Assembly (NCBI RefSeq): GCF_001720135.1
Contig: NZ_MCRJ01000006.1
Span: forward strand, 1-61,281
From: Methylobrevis pamukkalensis
GTDB taxonomy: Bacteria; Pseudomonadota; Alphaproteobacteria; Rhizobiales; Pleomorphomonadaceae
Reading direction: 5' to 3'
Length of the DNA stretch: 61,281 bases
The notes beneath the pieces were generated by a model that saw nothing but the letters and a program-made list of their open reading frames with translations, was not told where the DNA came from and made no database searches. A program made the position numbers and the translations under genes. Shown here piece after piece: positions 1 through 10,500 of the stretch. The number at the start of each line of letters is the position of its first letter. Positions within the stretch are counted from its first letter, which is position 1.

Positions 1-88
1 CTCCGCTTGCGTAACGTTGGTGTGGCAACGGGCATTGCAGCGATCGCTTTTGTTTTTGTTTGCCGAACTCTTCCTTTGCCGAGCGCTG

Positions 89-113
89 GGTTCCCGCTTT
101 CGCGGGAATGACG
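89..113. repeat. Small palindromic intergenic repeat
   Basis: A 7-bp perfect stem with 4-base loop (TTCCCGC-TTTC-GCGGGAA, 91-108) lies inside a string of the type GGGTTCCCGC...GGGAATGACG, a dispersed intergenic repeat seen in many proteobacterial genomes. It sits about 100 bp beyond the stop of the leftmost importer gene and could also act as a transcript 3' end. The rest of 1-201 shows no gene I can support. Confidence 0.5.
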
Positions 114-201
114 AAGGAAAGGCAGTGGGAAGAACGATCGATCAGCGCTGAACAAGATCCCTGTCGTGCTGTCGCGATCCCCACCCCATTCTGCGCCCCC
201 C

Positions 202-1062
202 CTACACCCCGCGCTCACCCCGCCGCCCGCGCCTTGCCACCGGCACGCACATCGGCGTGCCGGTCTCCGGGTCGGCGACGATGCTGGACGCAACGCCGAA
301 CACGTCGGCGACCGCCGCCGCCGTGATCACTTCCGCGGGCGGACCCTCGGCAACCACGCGGCCGGCCTTCAGCAGCACCATATGGTCGGCGTAGCGGGCG
401 GCCTGGTTGAGGTCGTGCAGCACGGCGACGGCGGTCTTGCCGCGCTCGGCGACGAGGTCGGCGACGAGGTCGAGCACTTCCAGCTGGTGGGCGAGGTCGA
501 GGAAGGTGGTGGGCTCGTCGAGGAGCAGCACGTCGGTCTGCTGGGCCAGCGTCATGGCGATCCAGGCGCGCTGGCGCTGGCCGCCGGAGAGGCTGTCGAG
601 CGGCCGGTCGCGCAGGCTGTCGGTGCCGGTGAGGCGCAGGGCCTCGGCGCAGGCGGTCTCGTCGGCCTCCGACCAGCGGCCGAACAGGCTGCGGTGCGGA
701 TAGCGGCCCTGCTGCACCAGATCCTCCACCGTCAGCCCTTCCGGCGGGCGCGGCCCCTGGGACAACACGCCGATGCGGCGGGCGAGCTCGCGCGAGGGCA
801 GGCTGGCAATCGCGTTGCCGTCGAGCAGCACCGTGCCGGCGCGCGGCGACATCAGGCCGGCCAGCGTGCGCAGGATCGTCGACTTGCCGCTGCCGTTCGG
901 GCCGACCAGCACGGTGAAGCGGCCGCGCGGCACGGCGAGCGCAAGATCGCCGACGATGGTGCTGCGGCCGTAGCCGATCGAGACGCCGTCTGCGGCAAGG
1001 GTTGTATCCGCAGCAACAAGGCGCGTGGCCGGCGCGCGGGTGGCAACGTCAGGCAGGGGCAT
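202..1062 (-). CDS. Fe-siderophore ABC transporter ATP-binding protein (FecE/FepC type)
   Basis: Cytoplasmic ATPase that powers import of the ferric siderophore from periplasm to cytoplasm. The 286-residue protein has Walker [10 protein letters not shown] (54-62), Q-loop Gln102, the ABC signature LSGGQRQR (158-165) and Walker B LLLDEP (179-184), followed by a switch His in AVLHDLNQA. Length and motifs match the FecE/FepC/FhuC family. It is the last gene of a four-gene minus-strand operon; its start overlaps the 3' end of the permease gene by 14 nt. The operon should follow the operator at 4048-4062, so iron limitation probably induces it. The frame is intact, unlike both upstream permease genes. 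The exact substrate cannot be read from the ATPase; the context says it is the siderophore made next door. Confidence 0.93.
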   Translation of the reverse strand: MPLPDVATRAPATRLVAADTTLAADGVSIGYGRSTIVGDLALAVPRGRFTVLVGPNGSGKSTILRTLAGLMSPRAGTVLLDGNAIASLPSRELARRIGVLSQGPRPPEGLTVEDLVQQGRYPHRSLFGRWSEADETACAEALRLTGTDSLRDRPLDSLSGGQRQRAWIAMTLAQQTDVLLLDEPTTFLDLAHQLEVLDLVADLVAERGKTAVAVLHDLNQAARYADHMVLLKAGRVVAEGPPAEVITAAAVADVFGVASSIVADPETGTPMCVPVARRGRRGERGV

Positions 1063-2034
1063 GGCGGCGTTCCCACAGCAGGAAGGCGAAGAAGGGGGCG
1101 CCGATCAGCGCGGTCATCAGGCCGGCGGGGAGTTCCGCCGGGGCGATGACCGTGCGGCCGACGAGATCGGCGGTGAGCACCAGCAGCCCGCCGGTCAGCG
1201 CGGCGACGGGCAGTAGCCGGCCGTGGCGACGGCCGACCATGCGGCGGGCAAGATGCGGGGCGACGAGGCCGACGAAGCCGATCAGGCCGGCGGCCGCGAC
1301 GGCGGCGGCCGACAGCAGCGTGCACATCAGGATCATCAGGCAGCGCACGAGGTTGAGCGCTGGCCGAGGCTGCGGGCGGTGTCGTCGCCAAAGCCGATGG
1401 TGTCGAGTTCGCGCGCGGACATCCACACGAACACGTAGCAGGGCACGGACCAGAGCAGCAGCGCCTCCACCTTCGACCATGTGCCGTCGTAGACGCTGCC
1501 GGCGAGCCAGACCATGGCGCGCTGCACGTCGCGCACATCGCCGAAGGCGGTGAGGAAGGAGGTGGCTGCGCCGCCGAGCGAGGAGAGGCCGATGCCGATG
1601 AGGATGATGCGGATCGACGAGGTGCCGCCGCGCCAGGAGAGCAGCATGATGGCAAGCGCCATCACTGCTGCGCCGACAAAGCTCGCCGCCGGCAGCCACG
1701 TGTCGGAGACGCCCTTCACGCCGACCAGGACGACCATGGCGGCAAGGCCCGCGCCGGCGTTGATGCCGAGCAGGCCCGGCTCGGCGAGCGGATTGCGCAT
1801 CACCGCCTGCGACAGCGTGCCGGCCACGCCGAGGGCAAGGCCGACGAGGACCGCGAGCACGAGGCGCGGCAGCCGGAGTTCGGTGACGATCAGCGACACC
1901 TGGGCCGGCACCGCCGGATCGCCGGCGAGCGCCCCGAGCACCTCGCCGAGCGGCACCGGATAGTCACCGTGAACGAGGCCGACGACGGCAAGCAGGGCGA
2001 TCGAGGCGGCGAGGACGAGAAGGAGGCGGATCAC
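1049..2034 (-). CDS. Fe-siderophore ABC permease (FecCD family), second subunit; apparent frameshift
   Basis: Inner-membrane permease of the BtuC/FecCD family, expected to pair with the upstream permease. The N-terminal frame carries family hallmarks [20 protein letters not shown] and [15 protein letters not shown]; the C-terminal part, with [19 protein letters not shown] and the ending [12 protein letters not shown], lies in a different frame. The frames join at about 1358 after ARSLGQR; restoring one base gives 328 residues, the normal family length (about 330). As written the protein would stop near 1336 and lose its last membrane segments. The start overlaps the upstream permease stop by 4 nt (ATGA). 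No other stops or decay are visible, so I favour a sequence error over a true pseudogene. Confidence 0.85.
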
Positions 2035-3079
2035 CTGGCGCCTCCGATCCGGCGGCGCGCGAGCCAGATGAAGAAGGGCGCGCCGACGAGCGCCATGGTG
2101 ACGCCGACCGGCAGGTTGACGTCGGGGAGGAAGTGTCGGGCGAGCGCGTCGGCGCCGACCACCAGCAGCGCGCCGCCGCCGGCGCTGAAGGGAATGACCC
2201 AGCGGTAGTCGACGCCGACCAGCATGCGACAGGCGTGGGGCACGACGAGGCCGACGAAGCCGATCGGTCCGGCGAGCGCCACGGCGCTGCCGGCCAGCAG
2301 CACGACGACGACGCGGCGATCGCCCGCCACAGCACCGGATTCTGGCCGACCGAGCGGGCGACGTCGCCGCCGAGGCTGAGGGTCATGATCTGGCGTCGGA
2401 AGAGGACGGCGGCGGCAAGCCCCGCCAACGCATAGGGCGCGATGGCGGCCGAACTCGTCAGGGGGCGGCCGTCGAGCGTGCCGGCCGACCAGAGGCGGAT
2501 CTGGTCGAGCGCGCCCTGGTCGAAGATCAGCACGGAGGTGGTCAGCGCCGTCAGGAAGGCGCCGAGCACGGCGCCGGCCAGCGCCAGCTTCAGCGGCGTC
2601 GCGCCGCCCGGGCCGATCGAGGCGGCGGCATAGACCGCGACCGAGGCGGCCGCCGCGCCGGCAAAGGCGAACCAGGCGTGGACCGAGCTGGAATCGGCGC
2701 CGAGGAGGAGGATCGACATCACCACGGCAAAGGCGGCGCCGGCATTGATGCCGAGCAGGCCCGGCGAGGCGAGGGGATTGTCGGTCGCCGCCTGCATGAT
2801 CGCACCGGCCACGGCCAGCGCCGCGCCGACGATCAGGCCGGCCAGCACCCGCGGCAGGCGCACCCAGAGGACGACCACGTGATCGCGCGAGCCGTCGAAG
2901 GCGAGGATCGCGTCCACCACCACGCCGGCCGGGATCGGCGTCGTGCCGATCGCCATCGCCCAGACGGCGGTCGTCAGCACGACGGCCAGCAGCAGGGCAA
3001 GGCCGGCGAGCAGGCCCGCGTCGCGGCGTCCCGCGCGGGGCGTCCGGCCCACGGCCGCTGCGGTCCGACGTCCGCTCAT
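2031..3079 (-). CDS. Fe-siderophore ABC permease (FecCD family), first subunit; apparent frameshift
   Basis: Polytopic FecCD/FhuB-type permease. The first frame includes a long hydrophobic N-terminus, [37 protein letters not shown] and ARSVGQNPVLWRAI. The remainder, VVVVLLAGSAVALAGPIGFV onward to APFFIWLARRR, is in another frame, with the break near 2312. Adding one base gives 349 residues and a proper 4-nt overlap with the next permease. The start overlaps the binding-protein stop by 4 nt, so the four genes are translationally coupled. The break is at almost the same structural place as in the partner permease, just before the conserved GPIGFVGL segment. Either both copies were mis-read in similar sequence, or both permeases are inactive; the first is more likely. 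Confidence 0.85.
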
Positions 3080-4023
3080 GGCGCGGCAGGAGTGGGCGCG
3101 GCGTCGGGCGCGGCGAGGATGAGGCGCTCGACGTCGTCGAGGACGCGGTTGGCCGAGCCGAGACCGCTGAATTCCATCCAGGTCACCGGATCGAGCTCAT
3201 GGGCCCGGCCGGCCTGCACCGCCGGCAGCATCTGCCACAGCGGATTGGCGAGCGTCTCGCGCTCCAGCCGGCCGCTCGGGTCGGTGTCGTGGCCGCCGCC
3301 GACGATGTAGAGCAGGATGTCGCCGTCGAGGGCGGACAGTCCCTCCCAGTCGGGCCGCTTCAGCACGGTTGCCTCGGTCGAGGTCTCGTAGGCGGTGCGT
3401 TTCACGCCGGCCTCGCGCAGCACCGAGAAGGGGCCGTAGGAGCCGGGACCGTCGAGGTAGACCTGGAAGCCGCCGGGGATGATGCGCACGACCGAGACCT
3501 TCACGTCCGGCATCCTTGCCCGGATCGCGGCAACGCGCGCCTCGTAGGCGGCAAAGGCCGCGTCGGCCACGCCCTTGCGCCCGGTGAGATCGGCGATCGT
3601 CGCGTAGTAGGCGCGCCAGTCCTGCACGTTGACGAGGGCGGTCGGGGCGATCTTCGCCGCGGTCTCGTAGGCCCGGCCGTGCATGAAGGCGTCGCCGAGA
3701 ATGAGATCCGGCTTCAGCGAGATGATCCGTTCGAGACTTGGCTGGCCGGAATGGCCGATGTCGGCGACCGACCGTTCGGCGGCAAGCTTCTCGAGGCCCG
3801 AATCGGACATGCCGAACAGCGGGGCGCCGACGATGGCGGCGCCGAGTTCCAGGCCCATGCCGAGGTTGAAATAGGTGTCGAGCACGACGATCCGTTGCGG
3901 GTCGGCGGGAATGCACAGCGGCGTGTTGGCCACATTCGGGCTCTCCAGCAGCCGGCCATCGCAGGCGGCCGCCGCCGGCGAGGCCGCGACGAGCGCCAGA
4001 AGCGCGAGAATGAGAAGACGCAT
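3076..4023 (-). CDS. Periplasmic ferric-siderophore binding protein
   Basis: Class III (FhuD/FecB/BtuF-like) solute-binding protein that would hand the ferric siderophore to the FecCD permeases. The 315-residue product opens with a signal peptide (hydrophobic 3-20, ending SPAAAAC); the Cys21 after four alanines is only a poor lipobox, so a soluble periplasmic protein is more likely. Family features include PQRIVVLD (42-49), a central LKPDLILGD and the C-terminal VLDDVERLIL helix. The start at 4023 has GAGG seven bases upstream. It is the first gene of the importer operon, and its promoter carries a near-perfect iron-responsive palindrome at 4043-4067. FecB- and FhuD-type proteins vary too much to name the ligand. 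Confidence 0.9.
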   Translation of the reverse strand: MRLLILALLALVAASPAAAACDGRLLESPNVANTPLCIPADPQRIVVLDTYFNLGMGLELGAAIVGAPLFGMSDSGLEKLAAERSVADIGHSGQPSLERIISLKPDLILGDAFMHGRAYETAAKIAPTALVNVQDWRAYYATIADLTGRKGVADAAFAAYEARVAAIRARMPDVKVSVVRIIPGGFQVYLDGPGSYGPFSVLREAGVKRTAYETSTEATVLKRPDWEGLSALDGDILLYIVGGGHDTDPSGRLERETLANPLWQMLPAVQAGRAHELDPVTWMEFSGLGSANRVLDDVERLILAAPDAAPTPAAP

Positions 4024-4042
4024 GCCGACCTCGTTGTCGCTT

Positions 4043-4067
4043 AAACATGACTCTGCAATTCATGTTT
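4043..4067. promoter_or_regulatory. RirA-type iron-responsive operator (IRO box) of the importer operon
   Basis: The core TGACTCTGCAATTCA (4048-4062) fits TGA-N9-TCA, the IRO box bound by the alphaproteobacterial iron regulator RirA. It lies within a longer inverted repeat, AAACATGA-N9-TCATGTTT, whose eight-base arms are perfect. It sits 20-44 bases upstream of the binding-protein start, between that gene and the stop of the FhuF-like gene. Recognised by eye; binding is inferred. Confidence 0.8.
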
Positions 4068-4148
4068 CATTAGCGGAGGCGCTGACCGATAACAAGGCGA
4101 GGGACGCACAACGCGCGATTGCCGTTCGTGGCGGCGACCGCGCGCGTG

Positions 4149-5068
4149 TCAGGCGGCCGAAGCCCCCTGCGGCAGGCCGAGCCGGCGGCGCATCGCCGCG
4201 CGGATCGTGGCGTCGCGGGTCGCGGGATCCTGCAGCACGCAGGTGGTGCAGAGCGCGCCGCCCTCGGTCAGGTAGAAGCGGCAGCAGCCGCCGCGCGAGC
4301 GGAAGGTGGAGGCGGCGAGCACGCGGTCCGGCTCGGCGTCGTCGTGGATGGTGATGTCGAAGAAATGAAGCTGGCCGTTGGCGAGCGGCGAACCCGGATG
4401 TTTCAGCACGGCAAGGGCGTCGGCCTTCGCCGCGTCGAGCCGGCCGAAATGCCGGCCTGCTTCGAGGAAGCGCGCGGCAAAGGCATCGCCCACGAGACGC
4501 CACAGCGCGCTGCGGGCAAGCCCCGTCCGGGCGTGCAGCCGGGCGATGACCGGGGCCATGTGGTCCTCGAGGGTCTGGCGGAAGCGGGTGAGCCGGTGCG
4601 CGCGGCGGCTGCCCGTGTCTGCCCCGTCGAAAGGTTCGGCAAGGCCCTGCCCCGATCGCGGTTCGAGGAACCGCAGGTCCGCGCGGCGCTCGGCGAAGAC
4701 GCGTCCGTCGCGCTCCACCTCGTGGCGATGGAACCGCAGCCCCACGGCGCCGAGCGAGAGATCGGGCACGATCCCGGCGCGACCAGCAGCGGCACGGCGC
4801 CAGTCGAGACCAGATAGGCGTGGTCCGACATCAGGAAGGCGGCGCGGCTTCTGGCATCGACGTTGCGCGCAAAGGAGCCGTGGTAGGCGAGGAGGTCATC
4901 CAGCCAGCCGTCGTCCGAAAAGAGGTCGGCCGCCGGCGAAAAACCGTCGTCCAGCGGTCCGCGATCGATCCGCACGTCGGGAAACGCCTTCGCGAGCGCC
5001 GCCAGCGCTGCGTCCAGCGAAAGACCTGCTCCATCTTCGCCCGTCGTCTTGTCCGCGTCCGATGTCAT
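4149..5068 (-). CDS. FhuF-like [2Fe-2S] ferric-siderophore reductase; apparent frameshift
   Basis: Cytoplasmic siderophore-iron reductase that would release iron by one-electron reduction after import. The C-terminus has the family cluster motif CC-x10-C-x2-C: Cys262, Cys263, Cys274 and Cys277 of the restored 306-residue protein. The N-terminal half (starting MTSDADKTTGEDG) and the rest (from VPDLSLGAVGLRFHRHE) are in different frames. They meet near 4778, where one base restored in GCGCC gives ...LLVAAGIVPDL..., as expected. The start overlaps the thioesterase stop by 4 nt, so it is the last gene of the biosynthetic operon, before the importer promoter. Its presence implies a siderophore freed by reduction rather than hydrolysis. 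Confidence 0.87.
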
Positions 5069-5868
5069 CCGCCCGTGCCGGTCCTCTCGTTGCGCGCGAT
5101 GCCCCGATCAGGCCACAGCGCCAGCAGCCTGTCCAGCAGCGCGGCAAATTCCGCCCGGCCGAGCATGTGGTTGCCGGACAGGGTGTGCTGCGTGAGGGGA
5201 CCGCCGAGAAACCGGGTCCAGCCGGGGGCGAGAGCGGCATCGGCGAACCGGTCGCCATCGGCGAAGAAGGCATGCGCCGGCCAGCCGAGCGGCGGCGCGT
5301 CCATATCGGGCCGGTAGGTCTCGCAGAGACGGAAATCGTTGCGCACCGAGGGCTCGAACAGCTGCAGCGCCTCCGGATCGGCCAACAGTTCGCGCGGCGT
5401 GCCGCCGAGGTCCACCAGCGTTTCCCAGAAGGCAGCGCTGTCCATCAGATGCAGCGGATCGTGCCCGGCGGCGAGGCTGTCCGGCGGATTGCAGCCGAGG
5501 AGGAAGAGCATCTCCGGCTTCGGCAGACCCATCCGGGCAAGGCGGCGGCCGATCTCGTAGCCGAGCACCGCGCCCATCGAATAGCCGAACAGGGCGTAGG
5601 GCTGGGCGGGATGGACCGCGAGCCGGAGGGCCAGATCCGCCGCGAGCCCGTCGGCGAGAGCCTCAAGACTTTCGGCCAGCGGCTCGCCGATCCGCGCTTC
5701 GCGGCCGGGCAGGGAGACGGGCAGGATCTCGACCCGGCCCGGGTGCCGGCGCGTCCAGGGAAAGAACAGGCTGGGTCCGGCGCCGGCCGGCGGCAGGCAG
5801 ATCAGCAGCGGCGTCCGGCCAGCGGCCGGGGCCGGCGATCGGGCAGGAACAGGCGTTGCCGGTGTCAT
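5065..5868 (-). CDS. Type II (editing) thioesterase
   Basis: Alpha/beta-hydrolase thioesterase of the NRPS-associated GrsT/RifR type. The 267-residue protein has the nucleophile motif GYSMG (95-99, Ser97), an Asp in FFADGDRF and the late His in SGNHML (His234), giving a complete triad. Substrate entry motifs typical of TEII enzymes (CLPPAGAGPSLFFPW) are at the N-terminus. The start at 5868 overlaps the upstream C-T gene by 4 nt; the stop overlaps the FhuF-like start by 4 nt. Because the assembly line has a reductase domain for release, this free enzyme more likely clears stalled or mis-primed carrier proteins than releases product, though product release from the C-T protein cannot be excluded. 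Confidence 0.9.
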   Translation of the reverse strand: MTPATPVPARSPAPAAGRTPLLICLPPAGAGPSLFFPWTRRHPGRVEILPVSLPGREARIGEPLAESLEALADGLAADLALRLAVHPAQPYALFGYSMGAVLGYEIGRRLARMGLPKPEMLFLLGCNPPDSLAAGHDPLHLMDSAAFWETLVDLGGTPRELLADPEALQLFEPSVRNDFRLCETYRPDMDAPPLGWPAHAFFADGDRFADAALAPGWTRFLGGPLTQHTLSGNHMLGRAEFAALLDRLLALWPDRGIARNERTGTGG

Positions 5869-7556
5869 ATCTCGATCTCCCGGTGTCCCTCGGGGAGGCG
5901 GCGCGCGGCCTCGCGCAGGCTGTCGATATGGGCGGCGAGGTCGGCCAGAACCGGCCGGTCGAACAGGGTCTTCACCGGCAGGTCGATGACAAGGTCGCGG
6001 CGCAGGCGGCTCACCACCCGGGCGGCGAGCAGCGAGTGGCCGCCGAGATCGAAGAAATGATCGGTGGCAAAGGGCTCGGGCCGCTTCAGCACCTCGGCGA
6101 TGGCGGCGGCCACGAGCCGCTCGGTCGGCGTGGTGGCCGCCCGGCGCGGCACGGGGGCCGCAAGTGCGGAGGGGGGTGGAGAGGCAGGCGGGATTGCCGG
6201 TGTTGCCCGAGGCGCGGCGACGAGGGTGCCGAGCATCGCCTCCGGGGCGGCGGCCATCGCCGCCAGCAGCCGTGCAAAGCCGGCAACGAGGGCGTCGATC
6301 GTCTCCGGTGGAACGCCCGCGCGCATGTGCCGGAAGGTGACGCGCAGGTCCGCGCCCTGTCCGCTCGCCGTCACGGTCAGCGGATAGTGGGTCCGCTCGT
6401 CGACCGACACGCCCGCGATCCGCAGCGGCAGGCCCTCGGCAAGGCCCGCGGGCACCGGGAAGCTCTCGACGATCAGCAGGCAGTCGAACAGCCGGCCGTG
6501 GCCCGCCTCGATCTCGCGCAGCGGCAGATGGGCATGGGCGTCCGCCTCCGCCCGCCGAGCCTGGATTGCCGCCAGCCAGTGGCGGATGAACTGGGCCCGG
6601 TCGAGGCCGATCCGCACCGGCAGCGTGCCGATGAACAGGCCGACCATCGCGGTCGCCCCGTCGAGGTCGGCGGGACGGCCGGCGCTGGTCGCGCCGAAGA
6701 CGACGTCGTCCGCCCCGGTCCGTTCGGCAATCAGAAGTGCCAATGTGCCTTCCAGCACCGTCGCGAGCGTGAGGCCGAAGGTCTGGCGCAGCCGCTCGAG
6801 GGCGGCGGCGAGCGACGGCGGCGCGCTCCAGGTCCGGCTGTCGAAGCCGGCCTCGTCGCGGGCCTCCGGCAGCAGGCGGACCGGGATGGAAAGGCCGTTC
6901 AGGCGGCGGGTCCAGAAGGCGGTCGCTGCCGCGCGGTCCTGACGCTTGAGCCAGCCGACATAGTCGGCATAGGGGCGCGGCGGCGGGGGCGGGCTGGCGC
7001 CAAGGCCGAGATCGTGGCGATAGAGCGCGAAGACGTCGGCAAGCAGCAGGCCGACCGACCAGCCGTCGAGGATCGCATGATGGTGGCAGACGACGAGGTC
7101 GTGGCGCCCGTCGCCGAGATCCGCGAGATGCAGGCGCAGCAGCGGCGGCCGGCGCAGGTCGAAGGGCGCGGCACGGTTGCCCGCGAGCAGCGCGGCGTGC
7201 CGCGCGGCCTGTTCGGTCTCGCCCGCGTCGCGCCAGTCGAGTCGGACGAGCGTCAGGGCCACGTCGCGATGGACCACCTGGAACGGCCGGTCGCGCTCCT
7301 CCCAGTGGAGCGAGCTGCGCAGCACCCCGTGGCGGGCGAGCGCGGCGCGCCAGGCCCGCTCCAGCGCCGTGGGATCGAGCGGGCCTTCGAGCCGCAGCAC
7401 GAACTGGGGCTGGTAGAGCCCCGCCTCGGGTGCGGCCAGGGTGTGGAACAGCAGGCCCTCCTGCATCGGCGACAGGGGGTAGATGTTGTCGATCGCGGCG
7501 CGGCGGTCGGCCGGCGCGGCGGGGGACAGGGGCGGTGCGGAAACGGTCACGGTCAT
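5865..7556 (-). CDS. Stand-alone NRPS condensation-carrier (C-T) protein without an adenylation domain
   Basis: 563 residues: a condensation domain (about 22-440) and one peptidyl carrier domain (about 475-545). The C domain starts with NIYPLSPMQEGLLFHTL, the form typical of DCL-type domains that accept a D-residue from an upstream epimerase, and has an intact HHAILDG (159-165). The carrier has FFDLGGHSLLA with Ser508 as phosphopantetheine site. There is no adenylation domain, so the carrier must be loaded in trans or the protein performs a transfer to a free acceptor. The upstream gene ends in an epimerase domain, which fits the DCL type. Starts three bases from the upstream stop and overlaps the thioesterase start by 4 nt. 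Confidence 0.9.
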   Translation of the reverse strand: MTVTVSAPPLSPAAPADRRAAIDNIYPLSPMQEGLLFHTLAAPEAGLYQPQFVLRLEGPLDPTALERAWRAALARHGVLRSSLHWEERDRPFQVVHRDVALTLVRLDWRDAGETEQAARHAALLAGNRAAPFDLRRPPLLRLHLADLGDGRHDLVVCHHHAILDGWSVGLLLADVFALYRHDLGLGASPPPPPRPYADYVGWLKRQDRAAATAFWTRRLNGLSIPVRLLPEARDEAGFDSRTWSAPPSLAAALERLRQTFGLTLATVLEGTLALLIAERTGADDVVFGATSAGRPADLDGATAMVGLFIGTLPVRIGLDRAQFIRHWLAAIQARRAEADAHAHLPLREIEAGHGRLFDCLLIVESFPVPAGLAEGLPLRIAGVSVDERTHYPLTVTASGQGADLRVTFRHMRAGVPPETIDALVAGFARLLAAMAAAPEAMLGTLVAAPRATPAIPPASPPPSALAAPVPRRAATTPTERLVAAAIAEVLKRPEPFATDHFFDLGGHSLLAARVVSRLRRDLVIDLPVKTLFDRPVLADLAAHIDSLREAARRLPEGHREIEI

Positions 7557-7559
7557 CCT

Positions 7560-10500
7560 TCACAGGCTCCGGAGCAGGGCGTCGAGGTCGTCCTGCCCGA
7601 AGTCCATCTCGGGGAAATCGGCGGGGGTCAGTCCGGGCTCGTCCGTTGTCAGGCAGTGATCGACGAGGCCCGCGAGCCGGGCGGCGAAATGGTCGACGAG
7701 TGCGGCGACGGTCTCGGGGCGATGCAGCGCCGTGCCGTAGGTCCAGCGCAGGTGCAGCCGACCGCCGGCCACGAGGGCATCGACCTCGAACACCGAATCG
7801 CGGGGGTTGATCCCGGCCTGCATCGGCCCGGCGGACTCGCCGGCCGGGGCAAAAAGCGCGCCTTCCCCGAAGAGGGCGTCGGTCTGGCCGAGATAGTTGA
7901 AGCGCAGGTCGACGGGCCGGTCCTCGGGCGCGGGCAGGAGGCCGCGCAGATGCCGCAGCACGCCGTAGCCGACGCCGTGATGTGGAACCCGGCGCATGGC
8001 GTCCTTGACCGCGAGGAGAACGGCGCCGTCGGATGCGTCCCTGTCCGCCTTCAGGAGCAGCGGATAGAGGGCCGTGAACCAGCCGACGCTCTCCGACAGA
8101 TCGACACCGGGGAAGAGATCCGGCCGGCCATGGCTTTCGAATTCGGCGCGGCAGCCGCTCGCCCCGCAGCCGTCGCGCAGGGCGAGGACGAGGGCGGCGA
8201 CCAGCAGATGCTGCACCTCGGCCGGAAAGCGCTGCGGCACCTCGCGCGTGAGGCGCCGGGTCAGATCCGCGTCGAAGCTGCGGGTCAGCGTGGCGGACAG
8301 CGCGACCGTGTTCGGGCCGTCGCCGTCGCGCGGGAGCGGCGGTGGCTCGGCGCGGGCGATCTCCTCCCAGTACGGAAGCTCCGCGTCAAAGAGATTGCAG
8401 GCGGCAAGGCGCCGGGTGAAGGCGCCGAGACTGGTGGAACCTGCCGGCGGGGGCAGGTCGGCCGGCGCCGCGCAGAGCTGTTGCAGGTCGGAAAGCAGGA
8501 TCCGCCAGGAAATGCCGTCGACGACGAGGTGGTGGGCGGCAAGCATCAATCGCTGGCCGCCGTCGTCGAGATCGGCGAGCAGCGCGCCGAACACCGGCCC
8601 GTCGCCGAGATCGAAGCTCGACTGCAAGGCGCGTGCGGCCTCGGTCATCGCCTGGTCCGCGGCGTTCCTGACCTGCAGATGGCGGAATCCCGGCGTTTCC
8701 TCCGGCGGCGCGATATGCTGGACCCAGCCTTCGTCGCCGCGCCGGAAGCGCGCGCGCAGCGCCGGGTGACGGGCCGCGAGCGCGGTCAGGGCGGCGCGCA
8801 GGGCGGCGGGGTCGATCCGTTCGCGCGGCGTCAGCATCACCGCCTGGTTCCAGTGCGCCGGCGCCGGCATGTCGCGATCGAGGAACCAGCGCTGGATCGG
8901 CGACAGCATCATGTCGCCCGCGCCTGACGCGTCCGGGGCGACGATGGGCGCGCGGCCTTCGATGGCGGCGGCAAGCGCGCCGAGCGCCGGGTGCTGGAAC
9001 AGGTCGCGGGGCTGCACGATCATGCCGGCGCGGCGGGCCTCGGCAACGACCTGGATCGCGAGGATCGAATCGCCGCCGAGGGAGAAGAAATCGTCATCCG
9101 GACCGATGTCGTCGCGACCGAGCAGCCGGCGCCAGATCCCGGCAAGCTCCTGCCCCGTGGGCGAAATCGGCGCAGCGACCGGTGTGACGCGTTCGCCGCC
9201 GGATGTCGGGTCGGGCAGGGCCTTGCGGTCGAGCTTGCCGTTCGGCAGGCGCGGCAGGGCCGGCAGCGTGACGGCCAGCGTCGGCACGAGATGGTCGGGC
9301 AGTTCCGTGCGCAGGTCTTGGAGCAGGTGGCCGACATCCGGGGCCGGATCGCCCTCGATCCAGGCGGCAAGGCGGGCATGGCCGGCCGGATCGCGCCAGA
9401 GATCGACCACGGCGCCGGAGACGCCGGGCCGCCGGCACAGCGCCGCCTCGACCTCGCCGGGCTCGATGCGGAAGCCGCGGATCTTCATCTGCCGGTCGAT
9501 GCGGCCGAGATAGTCGAGACTGCCGTCGGCGCGCCGCCGGACGCGGTCGCCGGTGCGGTAGAGCAGGGACCGCGTGCCGGCGGGTGCATACGGGTCGGGC
9601 AGGAAGCGCTCGGCGGTGAGGTCCGGCCGGCGCCAGTAGCCGCGGGCGACGCCGTCACCGCCGAGAAACAGCTCGCCCGGCATGCCGACCGGCACTTCCA
9701 GCATCGCCTCGTCCAGCACGTGGGCGCGGGTGCCGGCGATCGGCACGCCGATGCCGATCGTCGCGGCATCCGGCGGCACCTCGCAGATCGTCGAATAGGT
9801 GGTGTCCTCGGACGGCCCGTAGAGATTCACCAGCCGCGTCACGCTGCCGCTTGCGTGCAGGCGCGCGGCGAGCGCAGGCGGCAGCGGTTCGCCGGCGAGA
9901 CACACCGTCTTCGCCCTCTCGGGAAGAGCGCCGAGCCGCAGCAGTTCGGCCATCGGCGTCGGCACGGTGTTGACGAGGGTGACGCGGTCCGCGAACGGCG
10001 CGTCCGCAAGGTTGAACAGGTCGTCGACCATCAGGATCTCGCCGCCGGCGGCGAGCGTCGCGAAGATCTCGAACACGGAGAGGTCGAAGCAGATCGAGGT
10101 GGAGGCGAGCACGCCGGCCATCTCCACGGGGCGGAAGGCCGTGCGGCACCAGTCGAGGAAGGCAACTGCATTGCGATGCTCGATGGCGACGCCCTTCGGC
10201 CGTCCGGTGGAGCCGGAGGTGTAGATGAGATAGGCGAGATCGTCAGGCCCGACGCCGGCGTCGTCGGCGGGCCCTGCGGCCATGTCCGGCGTCTCGTCGG
10301 CGGCAAGGACGTCCGGGACGTCGAGCGACGGCACGGTTCCGCCCGATGATGCCGCGCCATCCGCCAGCAGCAGCGACAGGTCCGCGTCCTCGGCGACGAA
10401 GGCGATGCGGTCGGCCGGATAGCGCGGATCGAGCGGCACATAGGCGGCGCCGCGCCGGAGCACGGCCAGCAGCGCGACGACCAGATCGGTCCCACGCGGC

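Noticed and set aside
1049..3079. Reading the two permease breaks as programmed frameshifting
   Set aside because: No slippery heptamer or conserved stimulatory structure is visible at either site, and the same kind of break occurs in unrelated genes including a phage ORF.
5856..8927. A 1023-residue plus-strand open frame
   Set aside because: It is an antisense shadow of the C-T and NRPS genes; GC-rich DNA leaves such frames open and the sequence has no domain motif. The same applies to the long antisense frames at 37630-40089, 40135-42507, 42404-46825 and 50150-52411.
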